DNA of 25,080 nt, taken from the NCBI GenBank assembly GCA_002424525.1, contig DIKJ01000209.1:1-25080 (forward strand). The letters are read 5' to 3'. Below are positions 1-7,887 of the stretch, piece by piece. The translations under genes were made by a program, and so were the position numbers. Every line of letters starts with the position of its first letter. The first letter of the stretch is position 1. The notes under the pieces were generated by a model that was not told the origin of the DNA, made no database searches, and saw only the letters and a list, made by a program, of their open reading frames with translations. This DNA comes from Bacteroidales bacterium UBA5621. GTDB taxonomy: Bacteria; Bacteroidota; Bacteroidia; Bacteroidales; VadinHA17.

Positions 1-369
1 AAGCTCTCCGAATCTATATCCGGCATGGGGAAAATGGCATCAGTGGGAATGATGTATGTTGTCCAGAACCTTATCAATCTGGTTATGCCGTCAGGGTCCG
101 CCAAGGCTGCCCTTACGATGCCTATGATGTCGCAGTTCTCCGATCTTATCGGCGTTTCGCGCCAGGCGACGGTAATGGCCTTTCAGTTCGGTGATGGATT
201 TACAAACATGATCACACCCACATCAGGTGTTCTCCTCGGCGTTTTGAGCGTCGCCAGAATCCCTTACGACAAATGGTTTAAATGGGTTCTTCCTTTTATT
301 ATCGGACTGATCCTTCTCGGGTTTATCCTGCTTATTCCTACAGTAGTTCTGGACCTGAAGGGCTTCTGA
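1..369 (+). CDS. YfcC/DcuC-family membrane carrier, C-terminal part
   Basis: The frame is open from the first base of the window, so this is the 3' end of a longer gene. About 122 residues are visible. They include a conserved-looking stretch FGDGFTNMITPTSG (roughly residues 65-78 of the fragment), followed by VPF/IPYDKWFKW and a final strongly hydrophobic segment ending in VVLDLKGF. This pattern is known from the last membrane segments of the YfcC / C4-dicarboxylate carrier (DcuC/ArcD-like) superfamily of inner-membrane transporters, whose substrates are dicarboxylates, basic amino acids or unknown. The fragment does not show the substrate. The next gene on the same strand starts 151 nt downstream after a palindrome, so it is probably a separate transcript. 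An AbgT-type or other ion-transporter-superfamily member is an alternative. Confidence 0.75.
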   Translation, partial: KLSESISGMGKMASVGMMYVVQNLINLVMPSGSAKAALTMPMMSQFSDLIGVSRQATVMAFQFGDGFTNMITPTSGVLLGVLSVARIPYDKWFKWVLPFIIGLILLGFILLIPTVVLDLKGF

Positions 370-466
370 AACAATAAAAAACTACAGGATTCAATCAATC
401 AAGGCAAATCATTCATTAACTTTAAGCAACTTTTAAGAGAATTTACCGTCTATAACACATAACATT

Positions 467-490
467 ATCCACGACTTTCAAGTCGTGGAT
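467..490. repeat. 24-bp near-perfect palindrome before tldD
   Basis: The arms ATCCACGACTT and AAGTCGTGGAT are exact inverted complements around a central TC. The palindrome lies 30 nt before the chosen tldD start and 97 nt after the upstream stop. No T-run follows, so it is not a textbook intrinsic terminator. It could be an operator, a leader hairpin or a REP-like extragenic palindrome. I did not see a second copy in the window. Confidence 0.75.
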
Positions 491-520
491 TTCAGACATC
501 AAAACATAAAACCAGCCAAT

Positions 521-2035
521 ATGATTCTAAGACGCCGTGAATTCATTAAAACGAGTGGCCTTGCCGTTGCAGGTTCGCTCGTGATCCCTCCCCTGTTCCA
601 ATCATGCAAGGGGAGCGTTCTTTCAGACAATGCTGAAAGCTATCTCAGTCACTTTGAGGTGACGCGGGAGTTGTTGCAGAAAGTGATTTCTGCGGCAATG
701 GAAAAGGGAGCGGACTATGCCGATCTCTATTTTGAGCACTCGCTTAACAATACAAGCGCGCTCGAAGACGGAAAAGTAAACAGTGCATATTCGAACATAG
801 CCTATGGTGTAGGAATAAGAGTGCTGAAGGGTGACCAGACAGGCTATGCATATTCCGAGATCATAACTGAGGAAGCGATGCTGAAAGCGGCCAGGACAGC
901 TGCAAACATTGCAGATGGACCGGGCATTTTCTCACCTGTCAGGATCAACGAGCTGGTGGCCCCCTCTTTTTATCCGGTCACAAGTTCGTGGGAAGAGTTC
1001 TCCGTGAAAGATAAGGTTCCTTTCATCCAGAGAATGAATGATAAGATTTTCGCTGCAGAAAACCGTGTTACAAAAGCTAATGTTTATCTGTCAGATAAAA
1101 CATCATACATCCTTTTCTGCAATTCCGAAGGTCTTCTGGCCTGGGATTACCGTCCCCTTGTTTTTCTGGCTGGAGTGTGCATAATGGAGGACAAGGGCAG
1201 GATTGAGAATTTCTTTAGCGGACGCTCGTTCAGAAAAGGTTCTGAATTCCTCACAAATGAGCTGGTAGATGAAATGTCGGATGAGGTTGTCAGAAAGACC
1301 TCACTCCTTTTTGAGGCCACGCGGCCCAAACCGGGTGAGATGGAGGTTGTTGTGGGAGCAGGAGAATCCGGTATACTCCTTCACGAAGCCATGGGACACG
1401 CTTTTGAGGCCGACTTCAACAGGAAAGATCTTTCGATCTTCTCTGACAAAATGGGAACGAAGATTGCCGAAAACTTTGTAAGGATAATCGACGACGGTAC
1501 CATTGCCGGCAACCGTGGCTCCCTGAACTTTGATGACGAAGGAAACCTTTCGGGGAAAACCATTCTGGTGGATGAGGGTATCCTTACAAGCTACCTGCAC
1601 GACAGGATCAGTTCGAAACACTATAATGTCGATGCAACAGGAAATGGCAGGCGGGAAAGCTTCAGACATATCCCCATGCCAAGGATGAGGTGCACATATA
1701 TGGACAATGGTCCCCACAAGAAAGAAGAGATCATTTCAAGCGTAAGTAAAGGTATCTATGTCGACAGCTTCAGCAACGGGGAGGTCAATATAGGACAGGG
1801 TGATTTTACATTCTTTGTCAAGTTCGGGTACCTGATCGAGAACGGAAAGCTTACCAGGCCGATCAAGGATGTGAACATAATAGGCAACGGTCCCCAGGCG
1901 CTTGCAGATATTGTTATGGCAGCCGACGATATGCTTGTAAACGACGGAGTATGGACCTGCGGCAAGAACGGGCAGGGAGCTCCTGTCTCAATGGGTATCC
2001 CTACAGTCAAGATCAAAAAGCTTACGGTCGGCTGA
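521..2035 (+). CDS. tldD: TldD metalloprotease with a Tat/lipoprotein-like leader
   Basis: TldD/PmbA-family zinc metalloprotease (peptidase U62), 504 residues from this start, close to the usual TldD size. The zinc motif HEAMGH (HExxxH) is at residues 288-293, followed by the family-typical EADFNRKDLSIFSDKMG. In characterised bacteria TldD pairs with TldE to degrade unfolded peptides and mature small modified peptides such as microcins. I chose the ATG at 521 over the in-frame ATG at 485. The earlier one lies inside the 467-490 palindrome, and the 521 start gives a clean leader: MILRRREFIKTSG, a hydrophobic run, then FQSC at about residues 26-29. That is a twin-arginine signal with a lipobox-like cysteine. 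The family is usually cytosolic, so the leader is noteworthy. tldE follows after 34 nt and is surely co-transcribed. Function is confident; location is inferred. Confidence 0.95.
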   Translation: MILRRREFIKTSGLAVAGSLVIPPLFQSCKGSVLSDNAESYLSHFEVTRELLQKVISAAMEKGADYADLYFEHSLNNTSALEDGKVNSAYSNIAYGVGIRVLKGDQTGYAYSEIITEEAMLKAARTAANIADGPGIFSPVRINELVAPSFYPVTSSWEEFSVKDKVPFIQRMNDKIFAAENRVTKANVYLSDKTSYILFCNSEGLLAWDYRPLVFLAGVCIMEDKGRIENFFSGRSFRKGSEFLTNELVDEMSDEVVRKTSLLFEATRPKPGEMEVVVGAGESGILLHEAMGHAFEADFNRKDLSIFSDKMGTKIAENFVRIIDDGTIAGNRGSLNFDDEGNLSGKTILVDEGILTSYLHDRISSKHYNVDATGNGRRESFRHIPMPRMRCTYMDNGPHKKEEIISSVSKGIYVDSFSNGEVNIGQGDFTFFVKFGYLIENGKLTRPIKDVNIIGNGPQALADIVMAADDMLVNDGVWTCGKNGQGAPVSMGIPTVKIKKLTVG

Positions 2036-2069
2036 TCCGATCTTTTATTAACCAGAAAATCAATAGTAT

Positions 2070-3386
2070 ATGAATACGAAAGAAAAATATGACCTGGCCG
2101 ATATGGTTGTTGCACATGCCCTTAAAAGCGGGGCCGATCAGGTTGCAGTAACCATTTCCGACAACAGGAGCACCGAGATCGAGATAAGAGATCAGAAGAT
2201 CGATACTCTTAAGGAATCGAACCGCAGCAATCTGTCGGTGGACATCTATACCGAAAATAAATATTCATCCCATTCAACAAACAGGATGAAGAAGGAAGAG
2301 CTTCTGAAGTTCGTTGAGGAGGCTATTGCTGCTACTAAATACCTGGCCCCTGACGAATTCCGGACCCTCCCCGAGCCGGAGCTTTATTACAGTGGCGGAG
2401 GTCCCGAACTTAATACCATGGATCCGAAAATCGACAGCCTCGATGCCAGGACAAAGATCGACATGGCAAACCAGTCGCTCAACGAAGCCTATGGCGAAGA
2501 TGAAAGAATCATATCCGTCAGTTCCTACTATTCCGACAGTATTTCGAACATGGTTAAAGTCGCAAGCAACGGCTTCAGGGGCGACTCAGGAAGCACCGGC
2601 ATCTCACTGGCGGTTACCGTTTCGATAAAAAGCGATACGGGACGTCCTTCCGATTACTGGTATGAGAACTCCCGTTTCATCGACAGGCTGAAGAAAACAG
2701 ATATTGGCAGGGAAGCACTGGTTAGAGCCCTGAACAAGATGAATCCCAAAAAAATTGCTTCAGGAAAATACCCTGTAGTTATTGAAAACCGGGTTGCCAT
2801 GAATATAGCAGGACCTATCTATAATTCACTTTCCGGTGCAAATATCCATCAGAAACAATCATTCCTTATAGGAAAAGAGGGCAAGCCAGTAACTTCCTCA
2901 ATATTAACTGTATACGACGATCCGTTCATACCATCGGGCAGTGGTTCGAGGCTTTTCGACGGTGAAGGACTTGCTTCCGTCAGGAGATCGGTTATCGAAA
3001 AAGGAATATTAAAGAATTATTATATCGATACCTATTACGGGAAAAAGCTGGGAATGAAGCCTACCTCCGGCAGTTCTTCCAATGTGGTTTTCGGAAAAGG
3101 TAAAAGGAGTCCGCAGGAAATGATCAGCTCAATCAGCAAAGGAGTCTATATTACCGGATTCATTGGAGGGAACTGCAACCTGTCGACCGGTGATTTTTCG
3201 TACGGGATAGAAGGATTCTACATTGAGAACGGCCGGATAGTGCATCCGGTAAATGAAATGAACATTACCGGCAACATGAATACGCTCTGGTTCTCCCTTT
3301 CAGAACTCGGGAACGATCCCCGCGAAAACGACTCAATCATGATCCCTTCGCTGATGTTCAAAGATGTTGTACTGAGCGGTATTTAA
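2070..3386 (+). CDS. tldE: TldE/PmbA, partner subunit of TldD
   Basis: The 438-residue protein has the TldD/PmbA fold pattern along its length: an N-terminal SGADQVAVTISDNRSTEIEIRD-type segment (about residues 19-40), then VVIENRVAMNIAGPI, and a C-terminal GVYITGFIGGNCNLSTGDFSYGI-type segment. It lacks the HExxxH zinc motif, which identifies it as the non-catalytic TldE/PmbA partner. In the known heterodimer TldE helps form the substrate channel while TldD holds the zinc. It starts 34 nt after tldD on the same strand, so the two form one operon. No signal peptide or twin-arginine motif is visible at its N-terminus (MNTKEKYDLAD), in contrast with TldD here. Length is normal for the family. Confidence 0.94.
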   Translation: MNTKEKYDLADMVVAHALKSGADQVAVTISDNRSTEIEIRDQKIDTLKESNRSNLSVDIYTENKYSSHSTNRMKKEELLKFVEEAIAATKYLAPDEFRTLPEPELYYSGGGPELNTMDPKIDSLDARTKIDMANQSLNEAYGEDERIISVSSYYSDSISNMVKVASNGFRGDSGSTGISLAVTVSIKSDTGRPSDYWYENSRFIDRLKKTDIGREALVRALNKMNPKKIASGKYPVVIENRVAMNIAGPIYNSLSGANIHQKQSFLIGKEGKPVTSSILTVYDDPFIPSGSGSRLFDGEGLASVRRSVIEKGILKNYYIDTYYGKKLGMKPTSGSSSNVVFGKGKRSPQEMISSISKGVYITGFIGGNCNLSTGDFSYGIEGFYIENGRIVHPVNEMNITGNMNTLWFSLSELGNDPRENDSIMIPSLMFKDVVLSGI

Positions 3387-3472
3387 AAAAACTGTTTATT
3401 TTTACACCCAGCCAGTAACAGTAGCTGTGGGTTGTCAGGTCGGCAGAGAGCGGAAGGCTACCAATTAATGGT

Positions 3473-3488
3473 CGACAGGTGCCTGTCG
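3473..3488. other. Small inverted repeat before the GMC gene
   Basis: CGACAGG and CCTGTCG form a perfect 7-bp inverted repeat around TG, 18 nt before the start at 3507 in a 120-nt gap. It could be an operator or a leader hairpin close to the initiation codon. No T-run follows, so it is not a terminator by itself. Confidence 0.4.
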
Positions 3489-3506
3489 TAATTTACAGCT
3501 TTCCAG

Positions 3507-5135
3507 ATGGTCTACGACTATATTGTTATTGGGTCAGGTTTCGGCGGCAGTGTGGCCAGCCTGAGGCTTGTTGAAAAGGGCTATAAGGTTCTTACCATTG
3601 AACAGGGCAAGCGCTACAAACCGGAGGATTTTCCTAAAACAAACTGGAACCTTCCAAAATATTTATGGTTGCCGGCACTCAGATTCTTCGGGTTCCAGAA
3701 ATTATCCTTTTTCACAACAGCAAGTATCCTTAGCGGAACCGGTGTGGGAGGAGGCAGCCTGGTATATGCCAATACCCTATATGTTCCACCCGAAAAATTC
3801 TTCAGAAATGAATCGTGGAATGGCTACGGAGACTGGAAGCATATTCTGGAACCCTTTTATGAAAAGGCTTCTTTCATGCTCGGAAGAGTGAAATACAGAA
3901 AAAAGGGTCCGGAAGATGATATGCTCGAGGAGGTCTCAAAGGAAATGGGGGTGCATGATACATTTGATTCTGTCTGCGTGGGTGTAAACCTCGATGAAAG
4001 AGGCAGTGAGCGGGATCCCTACTTCAATGGGCTTGGCCCGATTCGGAAAGGCTGCACCGAGTGCGGAGGCTGCATGGTCGGATGCAGGGAAAACGCCAAG
4101 AACAGCCTCGACATGAATTATCTGTGGTTCGCAGAAAAAATGGGGCTGGAAATCGTTCCTGAAACAAAGGCTGAAAAAATCACATTTAATGATAATTTAT
4201 ATACTATCGAAACCAGGTCAGTCACCTCGTTTTTAAACCGGAAATCAAAATCCTACCGGGCAAAAGGGATTATAGTTGCTGCAGGCACTCTGGGTACCCT
4301 GGACCTCCTGCTTAAACAGAAACACAAATATCTTACACTTACAGGACTTTCAGACAAATTAGGCTTTGAACTGAGGACCAATGCAGAAACCCTTTGCGCA
4401 GTATCCGGAGTTAACAGAAAACTTAACAATGGCCTGGCAATAACCTCGGTATTCAGCCCGGATAAGGATACACATATTGAGATAGTTAAATATCCCGATA
4501 ATTCCAATGTAATGAAATGGTTCTTCGGCCTCTCGGCTAAAGGTGCGAAAAACTCCTTCTCAAGATCCGTGAACCTTTTCCTTAAAACTTTAAGCCACCC
4601 TTATGATTTCCTGAAAACCCTTTTTAATCTTAGCTGGTCGACAAACATGGTCATTTTGCTCGTGATGCAAACGATCGATAATTCCATGAGGATGGTCTGG
4701 AGAAAAAACATATCCGGCGGAAAGATAAAGATCGATAACCGGGGACAGAAAAGAGTGCCTGCCTATATTCCGGTCGGGCAGGAAGTCCTGGAACGGTATG
4801 CTGTAAAGGCAGACGGCATTCCTCAGAATATTCTTCTCGAAGTATTCTTCAACAGGCCCACCACTGCTCACATACTTGGAGGGTGCCCAATGTCTGATTC
4901 AACTGATGGAGGAGTCATTGACAAAACTTTAAAGGTCTTCGGTTATCCCGAACTTTATATTACCGACGGTTCGGTCATCCAGGGGAACATAGGAGTAAAT
5001 CCAAGCCTTACAATCATGGCAATGGCAGAATATGCCATGAGCCTGATCCCTTACAGGACAGGTGCTCAGAAGCCGGATCTGGCGAAACAACTTTTACTTA
5101 TTGAAGAAGAATGGAAAAAGAAGGAATCGGATTAA
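3507..5135 (+). CDS. GMC-family FAD oxidoreductase (cholesterol-oxidase-like, with Cys cluster)
   Basis: A 542-residue flavoprotein of the glucose-methanol-choline (GMC) family. The dinucleotide-binding motif GSGFGG is at residues 9-14 and a second FAD motif, GTGVGGGSLVYAN, near 78-90. The C-terminal GMC_oxred_C region carries the expected catalytic pair, H455 (in AHILGG) and N498 (in GVNPSLTI). A four-cysteine cluster C183-x2-C186-x2-C189-x3-C193 precedes AKNSLDMNYLW. This arrangement is known in the cholesterol-oxidase-like GMC branch and resembles an iron-sulfur or zinc site. No signal peptide is visible, so it is probably cytosolic. The 3' end overlaps the aldehyde dehydrogenase start by 25 nt, so they are translationally coupled and plausibly oxidise an alcohol via aldehyde to acid. 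The substrate (sterol, long-chain or sugar alcohol) cannot be told from the sequence. Confidence 0.92.
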   Translation: MVYDYIVIGSGFGGSVASLRLVEKGYKVLTIEQGKRYKPEDFPKTNWNLPKYLWLPALRFFGFQKLSFFTTASILSGTGVGGGSLVYANTLYVPPEKFFRNESWNGYGDWKHILEPFYEKASFMLGRVKYRKKGPEDDMLEEVSKEMGVHDTFDSVCVGVNLDERGSERDPYFNGLGPIRKGCTECGGCMVGCRENAKNSLDMNYLWFAEKMGLEIVPETKAEKITFNDNLYTIETRSVTSFLNRKSKSYRAKGIIVAAGTLGTLDLLLKQKHKYLTLTGLSDKLGFELRTNAETLCAVSGVNRKLNNGLAITSVFSPDKDTHIEIVKYPDNSNVMKWFFGLSAKGAKNSFSRSVNLFLKTLSHPYDFLKTLFNLSWSTNMVILLVMQTIDNSMRMVWRKNISGGKIKIDNRGQKRVPAYIPVGQEVLERYAVKADGIPQNILLEVFFNRPTTAHILGGCPMSDSTDGGVIDKTLKVFGYPELYITDGSVIQGNIGVNPSLTIMAMAEYAMSLIPYRTGAQKPDLAKQLLLIEEEWKKKESD

Positions 5136-6487
5136 TTCTCGAGAGTCAGAGAAAATATTTCCTTTCGGGAAAAACACTGGGAATCGCCCAGCGGCTTGAA
5201 ACGCTTAAAAAACTGCGCAGGGTGATTCTGGATCATGAACAGGAAATCATTGAAGCCCTGCGGAAAGATTTCCATAAGCCGGCTTTAGAGGTTTTAGCCA
5301 CAGAGACCAGATTCGTTATCAAAGAGCTGAATCTCGCTATACGCAGATTAAGGAGATGGGCATGCCCGAAAAGAGTAAGAACCCCCCTGGTCCATTTCCT
5401 TGCGTACAGCAGAATAGAACCCCATCCATACGGCCGGGTACTGATCCTATCCCCGTGGAACTATCCGTTCCAGCTGACCTTCATGCCATTGCTGGGAGCC
5501 CTGGCAGCAGGTAACTGCGCAGTGATCAAGGTCTCCGGACAGGTCCCGAATACCACCTCCGTAATGGAAAAGATAATCAGCTATTTCCCGGAAGATCTTG
5601 TTATTCTGCTGAACGGAGATCACTCTGTGTCTGAATATCTTCTGGATCAGAAATTTGATTATATATTCTTCACAGGCAGCTGCAATATAGGCAAATATGT
5701 CATGAAGAAGGCTGCTGAGAACCTCATTCCTGTGTCGCTCGAACTGGGAGGAAAGAACCCGTGCGTAGTAACTGCCGATGCCAGACTTGACTTTGCAGCA
5801 AAAAGGATCGTGTGGGGAAAATTCATGAATGCCGGCCAGACGTGTATCTGCCCTGATTATTTGCTTGTGGATAAGAGGATCAAAGAGAGATTCCTGGAAC
5901 TCCTGACACAAGAGATAAGATCTTCTTTCGGGGACAATCCAAAGGAGAGCAATGATTTTGCCAGGGTCATCAGCAGGAATAATACAATGCGGCTTGCAAG
6001 TCTGATGAAGTCAGGAAATGTAGTTACCGGAGGATCTGCTGACCCTGACGAAAATTATTTTGAACCCACGGTTCTGAAAGATGTGAGACCGGAAGATCCG
6101 GTAATGAAGGAGGAAATCTTCGGACCCATTCTTCCGGTGATCGATTATGAAGAGATGAGAGAGGTTTACGACATAATTTCCCTGTACCCCAAACCGCTTG
6201 CAGTTTATATCTTCACAGGCAGCAGGAAGCTGTCAGGGGAGTTCCTGAGGAAGACACAATCCGGAACCGCAGCTATTAACGACACGGTGATTCAGATCGC
6301 ATCTCCTTATCTTCCCTACGGTGGAGTCGGGACCAGTGGAATGGGCCGGTATCATGGCAGAAAGTCTTTCGAGACATTTTCCAATATGCGATCGGTAGTC
6401 GTGAAATCGAACCTGCTTGATTTAAGCATCAGATACCCGCCATACAATAAGTTCAAGGAGGGAGTTATTAAGTTGCTGATGAGGTGA
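5111..6487 (+). CDS. Class 3 (fatty/aromatic-type) aldehyde dehydrogenase
   Basis: 458-residue NAD(P)-dependent aldehyde dehydrogenase. The three key residues stand where class 3 enzymes have them: N117 in SPWNYPF, general base E211 in LELGGKNP and nucleophile C245 in GQTCICPDYLL. EEIFGPILPV follows near residue 337. The short length, without the N-terminal extension of class 1/2 enzymes, and the C-terminal hydrophobic/basic stretch match the ALDH3 branch (fatty aldehyde or coniferyl aldehyde type). It starts inside the 3' end of the GMC gene and probably removes the aldehyde that enzyme makes. The stop is only 8 nt from the stop of the convergent beta-propeller gene, so no room exists for a separate terminator between them. 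The exact substrate is unknown. Confidence 0.94.
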   Translation: MEKEGIGLILESQRKYFLSGKTLGIAQRLETLKKLRRVILDHEQEIIEALRKDFHKPALEVLATETRFVIKELNLAIRRLRRWACPKRVRTPLVHFLAYSRIEPHPYGRVLILSPWNYPFQLTFMPLLGALAAGNCAVIKVSGQVPNTTSVMEKIISYFPEDLVILLNGDHSVSEYLLDQKFDYIFFTGSCNIGKYVMKKAAENLIPVSLELGGKNPCVVTADARLDFAAKRIVWGKFMNAGQTCICPDYLLVDKRIKERFLELLTQEIRSSFGDNPKESNDFARVISRNNTMRLASLMKSGNVVTGGSADPDENYFEPTVLKDVRPEDPVMKEEIFGPILPVIDYEEMREVYDIISLYPKPLAVYIFTGSRKLSGEFLRKTQSGTAAINDTVIQIASPYLPYGGVGTSGMGRYHGRKSFETFSNMRSVVVKSNLLDLSIRYPPYNKFKEGVIKLLMR

Positions 6488-6495
6488 GCTGATAT

Positions 6496-7770
6496 TTATT
6501 CGATCCTTCCAATATATTTATCGGTCCTGATTATCATGGCATTCCTTATGAATGCCGGAGTTGCCCAGATCTGATCACTCAGCTGGTTTTGCGCAACAAC
6601 ATCATATTTGCGCCCCGGTTTCAGGACAAGCCCTTCTCCCCTTATTGAGAAGAAATAAATGTTACCGGCAGCCAGAACAGGTGAAGCATTGAAATTTGCC
6701 CTCTGCCGTGCGGTCCATATATCATCACCTGTAGAGGCATCGATGCAGATCATGTTATTCTTTGTATCGACAGTATAAATAAGCCCATCCTTAATGATTG
6801 GTGTCAGCAGTTGCATCGGCTCCAGGCGCTTCCTCCAGATAACATTTGTTTTTGTTACGTCTCCCCTGCCAGCCGGGTTCACAGCAAGCATTTCGGAGAA
6901 CTGTGATCCGTCTGTATCTACCATGAATCCTGTATAGAAATAAACGATACCTTTTTCAGTAAAAGGCATAGAGACAGTTGACTCGGCACCCCTTATAACC
7001 CGCCATATCTCATTGCCTGTCAAGGGATCGTAAGCTATGCAGACAGCCGATCCGTTGGATATCAGCTGATCACGTCCTCCCACGTTTATGACAAGGGGTG
7101 TGATGTAAGCCTTGGTCCCGATTTTCGGCAAAGGCACATAAGGTTCTTCCGGACGATCGGTTTTCCAAACCGTTTTTCCCGTTGCCTTGTCGAGACCAAC
7201 TATGAACCTGACATCGGTCCCTTCATAATGAAGAATCAGAAGATTCTTATATATTACCGGAGATGACGCCGGACCCTGAACATGTTCGCATTTAAGATCG
7301 GTGCGGCTCCAGACAATTGCCCCGGTATTTGTATTTATGCATGCTGTTCCCAGACTTCCGTAATGCACGTAAACGAAATTCTTCTCAACGCAAGGTGTAG
7401 GAGTGGCGAAGCTGTTGATGTTATGCTTGCGCAAAGGCTTTTCCGGAGCAAACACCTTGATATTATGCATTATTTTACCTGTCTGGAAATCCAGGCAAAC
7501 GGCGAAGAGTTCCATGCCGTCCTCGGTTGCAGTGGTGACCCATATCTGGTTACCGTAAACAACCGGTGAGGACCACCCCTTACCCTGAATTTCGGTTTTC
7601 CATCTGAAGCCGGAATCGTCCGTCCATTTCAGGGGAGCCTTCCCGACGGATGCTATGGCGCTCAGGTCACTTCCCCTGAAGTGTGTCCAGTTACCCTCCT
7701 GCGCACTTGTATTTCCCCCAAAGATGAGGAAAACCGATACTATACAAACAACAAATGATTTTCTGGTCAT
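6496..7770 (-). CDS. Exported PQQ-type beta-propeller repeat protein
   Basis: 424 residues, starting with a Sec-type signal peptide (MTRKSFVVCIVSVFLIFGG, cleavage likely near residue 23 after TSA). The mature part begins NWTHFRGSDLSA, the WxxFRG start common in the outer-membrane-assembly-like PQQ-repeat family of Bacteroidota and Planctomycetota. Repeated blade motifs follow: GKIMHNIKVF, GAIVWSRTD, GKTVWKTDRP, GNEIWRVIRG, GDDIWTARQ. These indicate a seven- or eight-bladed propeller of PQQ/BamB type. Such proteins often do not bind PQQ, and the real role here is unknown (scaffold, sugar binding or dehydrogenase-like). It is convergent with the aldehyde dehydrogenase and downstream of the AspT/YidE-type transporter with a 117-nt gap. 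Confidence 0.88.
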   Translation of the reverse strand: MTRKSFVVCIVSVFLIFGGNTSAQEGNWTHFRGSDLSAIASVGKAPLKWTDDSGFRWKTEIQGKGWSSPVVYGNQIWVTTATEDGMELFAVCLDFQTGKIMHNIKVFAPEKPLRKHNINSFATPTPCVEKNFVYVHYGSLGTACINTNTGAIVWSRTDLKCEHVQGPASSPVIYKNLLILHYEGTDVRFIVGLDKATGKTVWKTDRPEEPYVPLPKIGTKAYITPLVINVGGRDQLISNGSAVCIAYDPLTGNEIWRVIRGAESTVSMPFTEKGIVYFYTGFMVDTDGSQFSEMLAVNPAGRGDVTKTNVIWRKRLEPMQLLTPIIKDGLIYTVDTKNNMICIDASTGDDIWTARQRANFNASPVLAAGNIYFFSIRGEGLVLKPGRKYDVVAQNQLSDQIWATPAFIRNAMIIRTDKYIGRIE

Positions 7771-7794
7771 GAGCCTGATTTATAAATTGATAAT

Positions 7795-7829
7795 AATTTT
7801 AAAATTCAGCATCGCCGGGATCATCCCGG
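7795..7829. other. Two palindromes in the transporter/beta-propeller gap
   Basis: A 12-bp perfect palindrome AATTTTAAAATT lies at 7795-7806. A second inverted repeat, CCGGGAT and ATCCCGG around a single C, lies at 7815-7829. They occupy the 117-nt gap upstream of the beta-propeller gene and downstream of the transporter gene, both on the - strand. On the - strand the GC-rich arm is followed after 8 nt by AATTTTAAAATT, so a weak terminator for the transporter or a promoter-region operator are both possible. Confidence 0.35.
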
Positions 7830-7887
7830 ATCTGATTTTGTCAATATATGAAAATCCACATTATCTGCTGTTACTTTGTGTCAAAAA

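Noticed and set aside
1301-1717. 138-codon antisense open frame within tldD
   Set aside because: It mirrors the well-supported tldD frame, has no recognisable domain and no promoter or leader; it is a by-product of codon use.
5447-5911. 154-codon antisense frame in the aldehyde dehydrogenase gene
   Set aside because: The + strand frame holds all catalytic motifs; the antisense product shows nothing recognisable.
6488-6495. Shared terminator between the aldehyde dehydrogenase and beta-propeller genes
   Set aside because: Only 8 nt separate the stops and no hairpin with T-run is seen.
6496-7770. PQQ-dependent alcohol dehydrogenase working with the GMC/ALDH pair
   Set aside because: Only propeller blade motifs are seen; no PQQ-ligand or disulfide features of quinoprotein dehydrogenases, and the gene is convergent to the pair.
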